In this document: positions 51,154-62,021 of the stretch, piece after piece | Layout of the letters: every line of letters starts with the position of its first letter | How positions within the stretch are numbered: position 1 is the stretch's first letter | From: Branchipolynoe longqiensis | Taxonomy: Eukaryota; Annelida; Polychaeta; Phyllodocida; Polynoidae | DNA length: 64,000 nucleotides | Direction: 5' to 3' | Assembly: GCA_030323885.1 (NCBI GenBank) | Contig: CM059191.1 | Location: 101,852,292 to 101,916,291 of the forward strand | The notes under the pieces: generated by a model | Told to the model about the DNA's origin: nothing | What the model saw: only the letters and a program-made list of their open reading frames with translations | The model's database searches: none | Position numbers and translations under genes: made by a program

Positions 51154-52258
51154 GACGTCGGTTAATAGAGTTTCATGTTCAATCGAGTTGACGATTTCTC
51201 TGAGTGGGAATACATATAATGTTTATTCCCAGATATATCAAAATAGATAGTCGTCCTTCTGGTAAGGTGCAGGAGTATAATTAGATTGTTTAAACTAATG
51301 GCACAAAAACCAACAAAAACAAAACGAAAAGAAACAAACGTCACATCATTCAGACACAGGACACGAAAGTGGTATAAAGTGGTAGTTTATTGATCTTTTT
51401 TCTTAAGATGGAATTCTTAGGTTTCGAGTAGTTACAGTTCGGTATAGTTAGTTTTGTCCCACGTGCGCTCAGCCTTGCGTGCCAGATGGGTGGGTGGGAC
51501 GGCTAGAAAAGACAGCAAAGCTTCAGTGGCCACGCGGCCGGTTCGGGCGCACTGGTCGGTGTGAGCTGCTCCGGCTCCTCCGGTGGCGAGTCTGTGAAGG
51601 ATCCGCCAGGTAGCGCATCGGTTCGATAGTGTGTCTCGTTGAGTATAGGTGGCGCCACGGTTGTCCATAGAGTTTAAGGTTGAAGGGCTTTCGGTCCCGC
51701 GTCCCAAATTACCCATGTTGCCGCCGCAACATGCACAATGAAGGTCAAACAAAGAATGGACACAACAGAGACAACAATAAGAAGCAGCACTTAGATACAA
51801 CTGAATATAAAAAGTGGATTTTGTTGTAGTTACTTTAAAATTGTCATTCATAACACGATATGATATGGATGTACTAACATGTACCTATTGACTCGATACT
51901 TATATGTACGTCATATTACGATGTACGTAATATTATCATTAATTATTACGTTCGTCACAAATATAATTACTGTAATGTAATGAGGAAACTCCACACTCAA
52001 CATTTGTCGACAATTCCGATTATATTAATTGTTGAAAGAGGAGATATGTAGCATTAAGATCATTAGTAGCACAGGACACAAGTATAACCTTTGGATTTTG
52101 ATGTTAGTTAATGTAATAGTAATATAAGGTGTTAAGGAATTTACACATAAAATAAAGTTATATCATTGTATAATATGCATACAGTTAACAGTCGTGAGAT
52201 AAGAGACGGTATTAGTTGTTAAGGAATTATTAGTATATATATCATTGAAAGGGGAAGA
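51154..52258. other. Post-pol region of the Gypsy element
   Basis: There is no sense gene. 51370-51850 is GC-richer than the rest and carries an antisense 139-codon frame (see 51432). 51860-52246 is AT-rich. The polypurine tract is 52247-52258. Confidence 0.6.
51432..51851 (-). CDS. Antisense ORF of 139 aa inside the Gypsy element
   Basis: An ATG-started minus frame has a Cys-rich hydrophobic-leaning N-terminal part (SAASYCCLCCVHSLF, CACCGGNMGN). The C-terminal part is rich in Arg and Ala (RILHRLATGGAGAAHTDQCA). AATAAACT lies downstream on minus near 51386-51393. I recognise no family. It could be an additional element-encoded antisense gene, a captured host fragment, or chance in a GC-rich patch. 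Confidence 0.3.
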   Translation of the reverse strand: MNDNFKVTTTKSTFYIQLYLSAASYCCLCCVHSLFDLHCACCGGNMGNLGRGTESPSTLNSMDNRGATYTQRDTLSNRCATWRILHRLATGGAGAAHTDQCARTGRVATEALLSFLAVPPTHLARKAERTWDKTNYTEL

Positions 52259-52376
52259 TGTAATATATGTAGTTGTATGAACGCCCCCATGATAATACCG
52301 GATGACGTCACGACGAGTTGTTCTTAATAAAGTCAGTTACGTTACAAGAACTCATAGTGTTAACACGTCTTTTACA
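52259..52376 (+). repeat. 3' LTR, 118 bp
   Basis: Identical to the 5' LTR except for five substitutions, preceded by the polypurine tract and followed by the GTACT target duplication. Confidence 0.9.
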
Positions 52377-52575
52377 GTACTGACTTGTGACAGTGTGAAC
52401 TCATGGTTGCTTTATAGTGCGGCCCCACTGGGAAATTAGACTGCCAGCACCATGACCCGATATCCCACTCAGTTACATTATCCTGACACTGAGCTAACCG
52501 ATCCTTGCCCTATCCTATTAATGCCGAGTGCCAGGCTAGGAAGCAACAAGTATCAATTTTATAAGTCATTGGTTT
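52377..52575 (+). repeat. Dispersed repeat, copy 2, right part
   Basis: Continues the repeat broken at 47090. Joined, the two parts match the uninterrupted copy at 59845-60100 (ATATCAGGATGG-GCTGACTTGTGACAG), which independently proves the Gypsy insertion point. Confidence 0.85.
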
Positions 52576-52629
52576 AACTCGACCCGCGCGGTCTAGTTAC
52601 ATATAGCACTAGGTTTGTTTGTTGTTTGT

Positions 52630-53745
52630 TTGTTGTTGTTTTACGTCCTAGCAACATCTAGGCACAAGGGCAATGTTGTGAGGATTAGAAATAGGCGTGG
52701 ACTCAATCAGGTCATGGACTGTACATACATATATGCAACAGTGTCAATCAAATAATGCTGGGGAAGATAAAGATAGGAGTGTTCTCAATCAAGTCACACA
52801 CTGTACATACCTATATACAACAGTGTAAATCAAGTAATGCTGGGGAAGATAAAGATAGGAGTGTGTTCAATCGAGTCATGGACTGCACATACCTATATAC
52901 AACAGTGTCAATCAAGTAATGTTGGAGAGATAAAGATAGGAGCGGGGTCAATCAAATCACACACTGTACATACCTATATACAACAGTGTCAATCAAGTAA
53001 TTTTGGGTAGAAAAAGATAGGAATGGGTCAATCAAGTCACACAATGTACATACCTATATCAGGGATGAAAGATCTCCGCGATTCCGCGGATTTCCGGGAT
53101 TTTTCAATCCCGCAGCAACATCAGCGTAGATCTATACTAATACGTCATGCAGACGCCGCAGCACTATCAGCATATATCACTAATAAATGCTCCAAACGCC
53201 ACAGCACTATCAGCGTATACCAATATATATTAAACCCGACTTCCGGAAATTTTCCGCGATTCCCTAACAGTGTTAAACCTATAGGAGAATATCAGCATTT
53301 CTGCTTTTTTTCCCGGAGATCACTTTCATCCCTGCTATATACAACAGTGTCAATCAAGTAATGTTGGATAGATAAAGCTACGAGCGGGGTCAATCAAGTC
53401 ACACACGGTACATACCGATATACAACGGTGTCAATGAAGCAAAGTTGGGTAGATAAAGGTTGGAGTGGGGTCAATCAAGTCAAACTGTTCATACCTATAT
53501 ACAACACTGTCAATCAAGTAATGTTGGGTAGATAAAGATAGGAGTGGAGTCAATCAAGTCATGCATTGTACATACATATGTACACCACCGTCAATCAAGT
53601 CATGTTGTGTAGATAGGAGTGCTTGCGGCCCAGTCTCTCAGTGGGGCAGCACTATGAGAGTCACCATTTGTGTGCATTTCCACGAGTCGATACCCATCAT
53701 TATATGACCTTGGATGTTGCTAGGATGTAAAGCCACAACAAGCAA
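52630..53745. repeat. ~80-bp satellite flanked by inverted TTTTACGTCCTAGCAACATC ends
   Basis: Units of about 75-85 bp carry TCAATCAAGTCACACACTGT, ACATACCTATATACAACAGT and TTGGGTAGATAAAGATAGGA, repeated about ten times between 52690 and 53620. The left flank GTTTTACGTCCTAGCAACAT (52637) recurs inverted as ATGTTGCTAGGATGTAAAGC (53713-53733). The satellite thus appears to fill a TIR element of the TTTTACGTCC family. One unit is interrupted by the MITE at 53060-53334. Confidence 0.75.
53060..53334. mobile_element. 275-bp MITE with CAGGGATGAAAG ends in a satellite unit
   Basis: Left end CAGGGATGAAAGATCTCCGC, right end inverted CGGAGATCACTTTCATCCCTG. CTATAT immediately precedes (53054-53059) and follows (53335-53340), and neighbouring satellite units show one CTATAT only, so this is a 6-bp target duplication. 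Internal CAGCACTATCAGCGTATA-type words repeat about three times. The 112-codon plus frame at 53023-53361 runs through it by chance. Confidence 0.8.
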
Positions 53746-54439
53746 GAACATTTACAGACATACACATATCCACACACATAGATACACACATACACACACA
53801 ATTATATAGATGTACGCACACTACGCACACATACACGTACACCCATAAATACACAGATGCATACATACTACTCGCTACTGTTGGCATGGTGACATGTTTT
53901 GCTCACCCCTTTCTTGGAAGTCGTGGTTAGTGTCACCAGGTTGGAGAGCTTATGTCGTATGGATGACGCTGGTCATTTGAGGTCTCCTTCAATTTCCAAG
54001 GTCCAATTTTATATAGGATAATGTAGTGAAATGACAAATGACCATGGACCGATGAGTTTGGGCTAGTTTTACTATTGGAACATATCATAGGAATGGAAAA
54101 CATTAATGTAAGATCACTGATTAGTGCCAGGATATTTAGTTAGGGAAGTGATTTGTAAAACAACATTTAAATATTAGTGCTTAATCATAATGTAAAGACT
54201 AGGTCTCCATAAAGTAAAGTTGAATCCTTCCTCCAACTAATAGATTTACCACCTGTTGTGGTCACCAGTATGTAAAATCTATGGCTCGAATCTGTGGTTG
54301 TGTAGGCAGGCTATAGTGAAATCAATACAGACAAAGAGAAAGAAAGAGTATAAAGTGTGAAAGAAGAGAGAGTCAATCCCTCTGGTTTATTATTTATATG
54401 GTACATGGGTTCATTGTAGAGTATCACCCTACCCTTTTC
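53746..54439. other. No gene seen
   Basis: ACACATACAC simple sequence at 53755-53860; otherwise unremarkable. Confidence 0.5.
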
Positions 54440-54760
54440 CCCCAATGGGAAACAAGCATTCTTAGCTCTACCAATAGGGATCCAGCATTCCTCTTCCCCA
54501 TGGTTACCAGTGATCTGCCCACCACCACCAAGCTGTGTGGCTCCCCTGGCCACCACCTGCCTTGAGCCTGAGTGTGGTGATCCTAACTAGCAGAGGGGGG
54601 AGTAGGCTCTGAGTGCCCCTTACACACATCCCTGCCAGCACCACTATGTATATTTACATCTCACTCAGGCACCACCAGCACCTACATATACACATGCACC
54701 TGGTCATGTATACCCGATCAGTAATAGAACATTTGCATTCCCCCACCAATGCAGTAAATC
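54440..54760 (-). repeat. Dispersed repeat, inverted relative to 60275-60590
   Basis: GGGATCCAGCATTCCTC, CCACCACCACCAAGCTG, GTGTGGTGATCC, CTGCCAGCACCACTATG, CTCACTCAGGCACCACCAGC, ATCAGTAATAGAACATTTGC and ATTCCCCC appear in the reverse order and strand at 60275-60560. Two inverted copies lie 5.5 kb apart. Confidence 0.7.
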
Positions 54761-54885
54761 AGAATATTTTACAATAAGTTAATGGTTATGGACCATGTGT
54801 TGCTAAAACCAAATAACCACATCACAATAGGGGTGGGTACCTCCAGTCAGCCATGGGTGTAAATGTAGGTGAGTGGCAAACCCTG

Positions 54886-55680
54886 TGTAAAAATATACGG
54901 ATTTTCGGTTCGGATTTATATATTGGCGAAGAACATTATTATTCTCTGGCGACAGAGTGGGGACCAGGATTATGTAACAGAGAAGCAATGGATGCCACAC
55001 TCACTTTGTGACATAAGCACTTATGTGGAAATGTGATAACACATAGCGACCGAGATTGTGATGTGATGTTCAGAGACAGTTAATAATTATTTAAATGTTC
55101 CCTTCATGTACCAGAAAGAGTGCTATTGAAGGAGAAGCATTGATATATGTTTGTTGTAACTGTCTGCAACTACCTGTTACCACGGGACCGATAGACAAGC
55201 ACACCCAGCCATCCTGCATATATTATGGACACCACCTGCAGCTGGGGTTGAGTGACAGCTGCCCCCTATTAGGGTGTCACCCACCCAGGCTGTAGAGGGT
55301 GTCTGATTGGCTGACTACGTGAGCCCAGTCACCTGCATTCCTTATACCTGACACACAGACCGTCCATGAGGACTCTTCGAGAAGCACTCTTGGGGAAGCA
55401 CTCTTTGAGAGGACTCCACTTTCTACACCCGAACTAGCAACATCTATTCCAAAGACACTGAGCTGTGTGCAACAACCATTGGACTCAGGTTCAGTGGGCT
55501 GTAGGCACTGATTCTGATATACACAAGCAAGAGTCATGAGGATCTGTGTGGGTAGTTGGTAAGGAGTGAGGGTGATAGGTCGCCAGTAGCTGAACAGGAG
55601 TTGATGCCAATAAAGCACAACCTCTTCACTGTCAATCTTGCACGACTTGTCTTCCTTTCTTCCTTCTGAGTTGTTGAGAG
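54886..55680 (+). repeat. LTR-like dispersed repeat, copy C
   Basis: Starts TGTAAAAATATACGGATTTT like copy B and carries all shared blocks. GATGCCAATAAAGCACAACC is followed by TCTTCACTGTCAATCTTGC and GACTTGTCTTCCTTTCTTCC. The AATAAA 40-50 bp before the end is what an LTR R/U5 border would show. Frames in this stretch are shadows. Confidence 0.6.
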
Positions 55681-55799
55681 TAATTGCAGGTGCAGGTTTA
55701 ATGGAATATATGTGATGATATAGACCAGCTTCCCTTAAAAAGGCTCAAATGTTTTCTTGTTTTACTTTTGTGAAAGGCCATGCATGCTGCATGCAGTGT

Positions 55800-58700
55800 A
55801 AAACTGTTGGCGCAGGGCCAAGAAATCGACACAACTTAATCAAATGTGTTTGAGTGTAAGTGGGGACTGACACAGAATACATTCAGGGGGAGGGTCCCCC
55901 TTGAATAGAAAAGCATGTGTAAACCGCAAGTGGCCAATACGGCAGTGGCTAAGGACCACTTGGTCCTGCCGAACTCCCATGTGTGTATGTGGTGGTTTTC
56001 CCACAGAGGGTTCAATTTCTTGCAGTTTATTGATGTTTTCATCCCACTCATGTTGCATTTGGATTTGATGTGTGTGGCTGTTAGTGGTTTCAGATCAGAG
56101 TGAGGGATCAGACACGACTCAACATCACAGTTCAGAGCCTTCTTCGCAGCCCGATCAGCTCATTCGTTTCCTTGGATGCCAGCATGGCCAGGCACCCAGC
56201 ACAGGTGGATATCATATCCATCTGTTGCCAGTTGCTCCATTTTATAAATAACCTTTGCCACCATAGGGTGGTCTATTTTCAGTCCAGTAACAGCCTGGAG
56301 GTGGGAGAACGAATCACTGTATACAACATACTTAGTGTGGATGGAAATCTCGACACACTCCAACGCAAGGTAGAGTGCTTGGGCTTCTGCAGTGAAAATT
56401 GAGCTCTGATCGGCCATGCAAACGCCAAATTTGTTCCATTGGCAAACTGACGCAGCAGCTACCCGGCTTTGGTCTTTGGAACCATCAGTGTATATGGAGA
56501 GGTGGTCTTCAAACTGGTTTTGAATCTCTGAATGTAGTCTGATATTCAAGCTGATGTGTCTCAGACTTCCTCAGTTCCGCAAGTCAAAGGATAACCGACA
56601 GTTTCCTTAACGACCATGCGGGATGTTCTGAGACTTTGGCATCTCCCAACACATCCAGATCCATGCCTAAAGCCTCCAAATGAAGTTTCATTCAGAGCCT
56701 CAGGGGCCTGATGCAATTCGGCCTGGCCCCATACCTGGATTCATCGTGTCTTTCGAATAGACAATTGTATGCAGGATTCAATGCATTGGTTTTTAACTCG
56801 ACTATGTATTGCATGGCCAGTTTGATTCTCCTGTTGTTATGTGATGGATCGTTGGTTTTGACATAAAGGCTCTGAACCAGTGAGGTGTAAATGGCTCCAA
56901 GGGCCATGCGCAGCCCCTGGTGGTGCGCCGTGTCTCGCAGCCCAATATACGATTTCCTTGCGGTACCATATACTATGCTGCCGTAATCCAGTCATGACCG
57001 AAACCAAACTTCGGTATACAGAGAGCAGAACATGTCTGTCTGCTCCCCACTCTGAGCTGGACAGTACCCGCAGAATATCTAGCGCCTTCCGGCATTGGGT
57101 TTTGAGGTACTTAATATGTGGCACAAAAGAAAGCTTTGTGTCGAAAATGAGGCCCAACAATTTGGTTTCCTCAACAACTTTAATGGGATCCCCATCAAGG
57201 GTCAGATCTGATTCTGCATGCACTCTATGCAGCAGGCAGAAGTGCATGCAGACTGTTTTGGTCTTGGAAAATTTGAATCCATTCAGAACTGACCATCGAG
57301 GAATCCCATTGATGCTTAATTATAGTTGTCTCTCAATGACATTCATATTAACACCACTGTAATATAAAACAAAGTCATCCACAAAAAGACTACAGGAGAC
57401 GCCCATTTTTACAGTGGCAACAATACTGTTCACCTTGACCCCAAATAGGGTCAGGGCCAGTATACTACCTTGGGGCACTCCTAGTTCCTGTGAGTATAGT
57501 TTGCAATAAGTAATCTTGACGCGGACCCAAAAATGCCTGAACTCTAGAAAATTCCTGATGAAAATCGGAAGGTGGCTGCAAAGGCCGATCGCATGGAGGT
57601 CCTCTATGATGCCATGCTGCCACGTTGTGTCATAGGCTTTTTCGAGGTCGAAAAAGACAGCAACAACGTGTCCTTCTTAAGGAAGGCCTCCCTTACGAAG
57701 GTTTCCATGTGAACCAAATGATCGAGGGTGCTGCGGCCTCATCTGAAGCCACATTGGAGGTTGGACAGGTGGTGTCCTCACTCCAGTAGCCAGACGAGGT
57801 GGGTATTTACCATACACTCCATGGTTTTACAGAGGCATCTTGTGTGGGCTATAGGACAATAGTTGTTGGCTTCACTGTAGTCTTTACCAGGTTTGGGAAT
57901 TGGTATTACTGTCACCTCCTGCCAAGAGGCAGGGATGACACCCAACTTTGAGATGTTGTTGAAGAGTTGAAGCAAAAGTCTCAGCGCAGATTTGGGGAGA
58001 TGTTTAAAAAATTGATAATGAATTCCATCAGGTCCAACTGCTGTGTCATGCGAGCTTCCCAGAGAACATCTCAACTCATCCATACTGAATGGGGAGTTGT
58101 AATGCTCCATGCCATTAGAGGAAAAGTCCAAGAGCTTTCGCTCTTGGCGTTCCTTGACGGCTAGAAACCCCGGGAGGCAGTTTGCCAAAGACGAGTTTCC
58201 AGCAAAGGCGCAAGCCAATTCTTCCACTTATTTCATTGAGTGATGTGAGAATGGTACCATTGTGTTTCAAGTGCTGGACTACAGAAGAATCACTTCCCCT
58301 TCGTTTTATTCTTCTGATCATCGTTCACCCATTGCCAAACGGTGTGAACATGGTAATGCTGGAAACAAAACATCTCCAGCACTGCCTCTGCACGAGCCCG
58401 CAGAATTCTAAAGAGCGCCAGATTTTCAGCAGTCGGTCTCCTTTGGAATCTACGCTGAGCTTTCTTTCATCCCCTACAGTCGTCATCCAACCATGGATGC
58501 ATCAGACGCTTGGGAGTCGCAGAGGTCTTCGGAATAGTTTTCTCTGCGATCGATCTCAGCATCTCAGTGAAGGAATCAATTTCACTGACGTCCGGACTGA
58601 ACTCGCCACGGCATAGGGTCCGGAAGGTGGGCCAGTCAGCTTGACGCAGCCGCCAGCTCCTCTCTCGCTCTACAAGATATGACCCCTCACAATTAAGAAT

Positions 58701-59560
58701 ATTTGGGAAATGGTCGCTCCTGCAGAGGTCGTCCCAGACCCTCCACGAAAAGACCAGCATCAGCTCAGGTTCTACAATGCTGAGGTCAATGACAGAGTAT
58801 GCCCCGTAGCGGGAATGCAAATATGTGTACGAACCATCATTCAGTACACACAGGGCATGACCGGCCACAAAGTCCTCAACACTCTTGCCTCTAGTGTTCC
58901 TGCCATCCCCACCCCCCACAGTGGGTTGTGGCCGTTAAAGTCACCCATAATTAAATATGGGGATGGTAACAAGGGCATCCAATTCTTGTAAGGTGAGAAC
59001 GGAGCTCGGAGGAACATAAATGGAATAGAGAGTTATAGTCTTATGTGGTGTCAGACGGACAGGTACAGCTTGTAGTGTTGTGTCTAACGGCACTGGCATA
59101 CATACAATGTCATGTCTAACCAGGATAGATGACCCACCAGCAGCTCGGTCTCCATCCGGTGCAAACTTGTTAAAATTGATGTAGCACTTAAGACTACAAC
59201 TCTCAGAAGCTCTTACGTGAGTTTCTTGTAAACAAAAGCAAGAGGGTTGAGGTTGCAGTGCAGAAGAGATAACTCCTCAATGCTGCCCTTGAAGCCTCTG
59301 CAATTCCATTGAATTAGAGAACCACCAGTCACTGTCATTTTGGAGCAGTGACAGGTGTTTTCCCCCTCCCCTTAGATTGGCGGGAGAGACTGTGGCCTCG
59401 ACTAGTCGAGGCCTCAGCCATCTCAGAAGAGGCCTCAGCCATCTCTAGATCTTCCATCGCCTGGAATTTGTTTTGTGTTAGGGACAGAAACCCCTTCGGG
59501 ACTCAGTCCGAAACAACAATTTTTCTTTTTTCTTTTTAAGATTATGGACTTTTTCGGAGG
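55800..59560 (-). mobile_element. I/Nimb-like LINE, ORF2 half (minus), decayed
   Basis: In minus order: the tail of ORF1 (59560-59340), an endonuclease from 59338, RT (about 58230-56700), RNase H (56549-56160) and a C-terminal Cys/His segment (56058-55836). RNase H after RT places it in the I group. Many frame changes and stops are present. The sequence upstream of ORF2 (GTTGTTTCGGACTGAGTCCC) matches the end of the ORF1 copy at 61990-62020. No poly(A) or simple tail was seen. Confidence 0.75.
55836..59338 (-). pseudogene. LINE ORF2: endonuclease, RT, RNase H, CCHC-like end; multiply broken
   Basis: The start ATG is near 59338 (MTVTGGSLIQWNCRGFKGSI). Endonuclease pieces read APDGDRAAGGSSILVRHD and YGAYSVIDLSIV plus CRSDHFPNI. 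RT pieces: DTAVGPDGIHYQFFKHLPK, GVIPASWQEVTVIPIPKPGK, ELGVPQGSILALTLFGV, then the catalytic SLFVDDFVLYY and KLLGLIFDTKLSFVPHI. RNase H: LSIYTDGSKDQSRVAAASV, FTAEAQALYLALE, VVYSDSFSHLQAV and WVPGHAGIQGNE. The end reads GPPPECILCQSPLTLKHI in one phase of 55836-56058. More than five lesions separate these pieces, so no product is made. Confidence 0.75.
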
Positions 59561-59599
59561 ACTCGGACTACAAGATTACAGCAGTGACTTGTTCTATTA

Positions 59600-59725
59600 A
59601 ATTGGCTTATTGTCCACTGCTATACAGCAACGGTAGCTAAGTCGGATATGTAGGATCAAATCTGGGTTAGTGTATTGGTTTTGAAAATTTGATGTTGTCA
59701 TCGGACTATGCACCTTCCAGTAACT
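59600..59725. mobile_element. End fragment of a TTAA-family MITE
   Basis: AAGTCGGATATGTAGGATCA matches the subterminal AAGTTGGATATATAGGATCA at 19279. GATGTTGTCATCGGACTATG then CACCTT matches the family end, though the terminal TTAA is lost. No partner end was found nearby. Confidence 0.6.
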
Positions 59726-59784
59726 CAGAACTGACGAAGCAAAGCAGGACATGAACACCAAAGTGTCGGGTTTTGTTTGTTGTT

Positions 59785-59830
59785 TTACGTCCTAGCAAGA
59801 TCTAAGGTCATATCAGGACGACGAAAGTGT
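59785..59830 (+). repeat. TTTTACGTCC-family end
   Basis: GTTTTACGTCCTAGCAAGAT then CTAAGGTCATATCAGGAC. Its inverted counterpart GTCCTGATATGACCTTACA / AGGACGTAAAACCC lies at 62483-62521. These could be the two ends of one ~2.7-kb element enclosing the sequences between. Confidence 0.5.
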
Positions 59831-59844
59831 CAGAAGATTTGGTT

Positions 59845-60100
59845 GATTGGTTGTTGGAGTTTTACATCCTGGCAACATCTAAGATCATATCAGGATGGGT
59901 GCTGACTTGTGACAGTGCACACTCATGGCGAATTTATAGTGCTGCCCCACTGGGAAATCAGGCTGCCAACACCATACCCTGATATCCCACTCAGTCACAT
60001 TATCCTGGCACTGAGCTAAACCAGTCCTTGCCCTATCCTATTAATGCCGAGCACCAGGCTAGGAAGCGACAAGTACCAATTTTGTAAGTCATTTGTTAGA
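59845..60100 (+). repeat. Dispersed repeat, copy 3 (uninterrupted)
   Basis: GTTGGAGTTTTACATCCTGG, AACATCTAAGATCATATCAG, GCTGACTTGTGACAGTGCAC, ACTGAGCTAAACCAGTCCTT and AGCGACAAGTACCAATTTTG. Serves as the reference for the copy split by the Gypsy element. Confidence 0.8.
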
Positions 60101-60177
60101 CTCGACAAACTTCTCATTGATAGTGCGATGAGTTAGAGTCTCACTACTCAAACCACAAAACCGGAAATAGGATCAGA

Positions 60178-60241
60178 CGTGGGACCCGAATCGATAGAGC
60201 GCAGGCCTCGCGCACAGAAGATTTGGAGTTTGGGTCCCGGT
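60178..60241 (+). mobile_element. Possible degenerate tRNA-like SINE head
   Basis: CGAATCGATAGAGCGCAGGC resembles a decayed box A and GGAGTTTGGGTCCC a decayed box B. Pairing is poor and no body is recognised. Confidence 0.3.
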
Positions 60242-60274
60242 CAAGTCAAATCAATTACAAATATTCTGATATAC

Positions 60275-60590
60275 AGTATAGGGGGGAATGCAAATGTTCT
60301 ATTACTGATCGGTGTACATGACCAAGCGCATGTATGTATATATATATATGTAAGGGCTGGTGGTGCCTGAGTGGGATGTAAATAGACATAGTGGTGCTGG
60401 CAGGTCTGGGTGTGAGTGCACTCAGGGCCTACCCCATCTGCTGGGATAGTGATCACCACACTCAAAGGTCAAGGTTGGTGATGGCCCTGGGGTCATACAG
60501 CTTGGTGGTGGTGGGCAGACCATTGGTAGCCATGGGGACCAGGAATGCTGGATCCCTTTTGGTAGGGCCAGTGACACGCGCAAAGGAGGA
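60275..60590 (+). repeat. Dispersed repeat, inverted partner of 54440-54760
   Basis: GGGGGGAATGCAAATGTTCT, TGGTGGTGCCTGAGTGGGAT, GTGATCACCACACTCAAAGG and GCTGGATCCCTTTTGGTAGG are inverted matches to the 54.5-kb copy. Confidence 0.7.
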
Positions 60591-60639
60591 ACTATTGCAT
60601 GAAGAATTTCAACTTTGGTTTCAAGGTCAGTGTACACTG

Positions 60640-62021
60640 GGCAACTATTCTACTGATATGGGAGCGTGAGAAGCATGGTCTAAATTTATGGCACTTAGGC
60701 TAGATATTCTTAAATAGGAAAATGATGATTGTTTGTCTGATTTAAGGGACAGGACAGAATTACGGGAGGATAGAGAAGAACGTAGGGAAGCATGTGAACT
60801 ATTGCAGGTTGAACATAGACAGAGGGAGGTATGAAATAGACCATTGAAAGCGTATGGCAAGTCTGTTCCCTTGTTGGATGGGTCAGACAGAGGGGCGTTA
60901 CGTAGGCTCCATGGTGGGTGGGGAGCGAGGATAACGAACCAACAAAAAACTAAATATGGATAATAAAATTCCTCCCCAAACTGAAAAAAAAAGGAAAGCG
61001 GACTCGGATTATGATATGGAAATCCAACCTCAATGGCCTAGATTCATAATGATTGAATCTAGTGTACCCGACCAACATATTACGAAGCTACCCCCTTTTG
61101 CCATACAAAAAGGCATCATGGGGATTGCTGGCACGGTCAAGGATGTGAAAAAACTGTGTTCTGGCCAAATTCTTGTGGAATGTGCGAGGAAGGCTCATGC
61201 CGACAATCTGCTACGTGCAAGCACGCTAGCAGGCGTCGCCATCAAAGTGTCTCCTCATCGCATGCTCAACTCTAGTAAGGGAGTGATCCATACAATCTGG
61301 ACGATTGTGATGAGGATGAAATCGCACAGGAACTCAAAACCCAAGGTGTATTAAACGTTCGACGGGTAGTGATTAAGAAGGATAACAAGTCCATAAAAAC
61401 AGGGATATACATCCTGACGTTTGATACACCGGTTCCGCCCAAGAATTTGAAAGTTGGATACCTCAGCGTTGCAGTGGATTTGTTCATACCAAATCCGCTC
61501 CGCTGTTTCCGATGCCAGAAATTCGGTCATGGTAAGAATTCATGTCGTAATGAAACGACATGTTTCTGGTGTGGTCAGAAGGGTCACGATGGCACTGAGT
61601 GCCATGACCAGGCAAAATGTCTCAATTGCCTAGGTAACCATATGGCCGCATCCAAAGACTGTCCTGTTTGGATCAAAGAAAAATCTATTCAACGCGTAAA
61701 AACTGAGAATGGGCTGAGCTATCTGGCAGCTCGGAGGATGGTTGAAGGTAATACACCTTCACCAACCACCAGGAGCTATGCCTGGATAGTCAAGCCTTCA
61801 AACAGGTCAGTCTACTGCCAGACCGAGTTAACGTCCAGTCCATCACTCTATGACCGAGCCGACAAAGAAAACAACGTCGGTGCAAAAGCCAGGGATTCCG
61901 AATCGGAGTCTGCGTAAAGAAACCATAAATCAATCATCAATTAATCTGAGCCCCATTAAAAAGGCTATGGTTTTGAAGTGTAAACTGAAAGTTGTTTCGA
62001 ACAGAGTCCCGAAAGGGGCTC
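60640..62021 (+). mobile_element. I/Nimb-like LINE, ORF1 half (plus)
   Basis: ORF1 is preceded by about 300 bp in which a charged, stop-broken reading (LSDLRDRTELREDREERREA) can be seen. After ORF1 the copy breaks at CTCTGTCCC (62021), where Ngaro sequence starts. The last ~40 bp match the ORF1/ORF2 junction of the minus-strand copy at 59.5 kb, so both halves belong to one family. Confidence 0.65.
60956..61917 (+). pseudogene. LINE ORF1, Gag-like with zinc knuckles, one frameshift
   Basis: Piece one (60956-61354) starts MDNKIPPQTEKKRKADSDYD and includes PPFAIQKGIMGIAGTVKDVK and ECARKAHADNLLRASTLAGV, an RRM-like fold in this family. A frame change near 61300 leads to piece two (61369-61917; VLNVRRVVIKKDNKSIKTG is read just before). 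Knuckles follow: CFRCQKFGHGKNSC, CFWCGQKGHDGTEC and CLNCLGNHMAASKDC. Three CCHC-type knuckles are the standard ORF1 tail of I-group LINEs, where the protein coats the RNA. Confidence 0.8.

Larger units (their letters stand above)
47091..52376 (+). mobile_element. Complete Gypsy-type LTR retrotransposon, 5.3 kb
   Basis: The two LTRs are 118 bp (47091-47208 and 52259-52376) and differ at five positions. The target duplication GTACT (47086-47090 and 52377-52381) is perfect. TGGTGTCAGA directly after the 5' LTR fits a primer binding site for a tRNA-Leu 3' end. GAAAGGGGAAGA directly before the 3' LTR is the polypurine tract. Gag and pol fill 47241-51153 in two overlapping frames. About 1.1 kb without a sense gene follows pol. 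LTR divergence of about 4% implies a fairly recent insertion. Confidence 0.9.
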
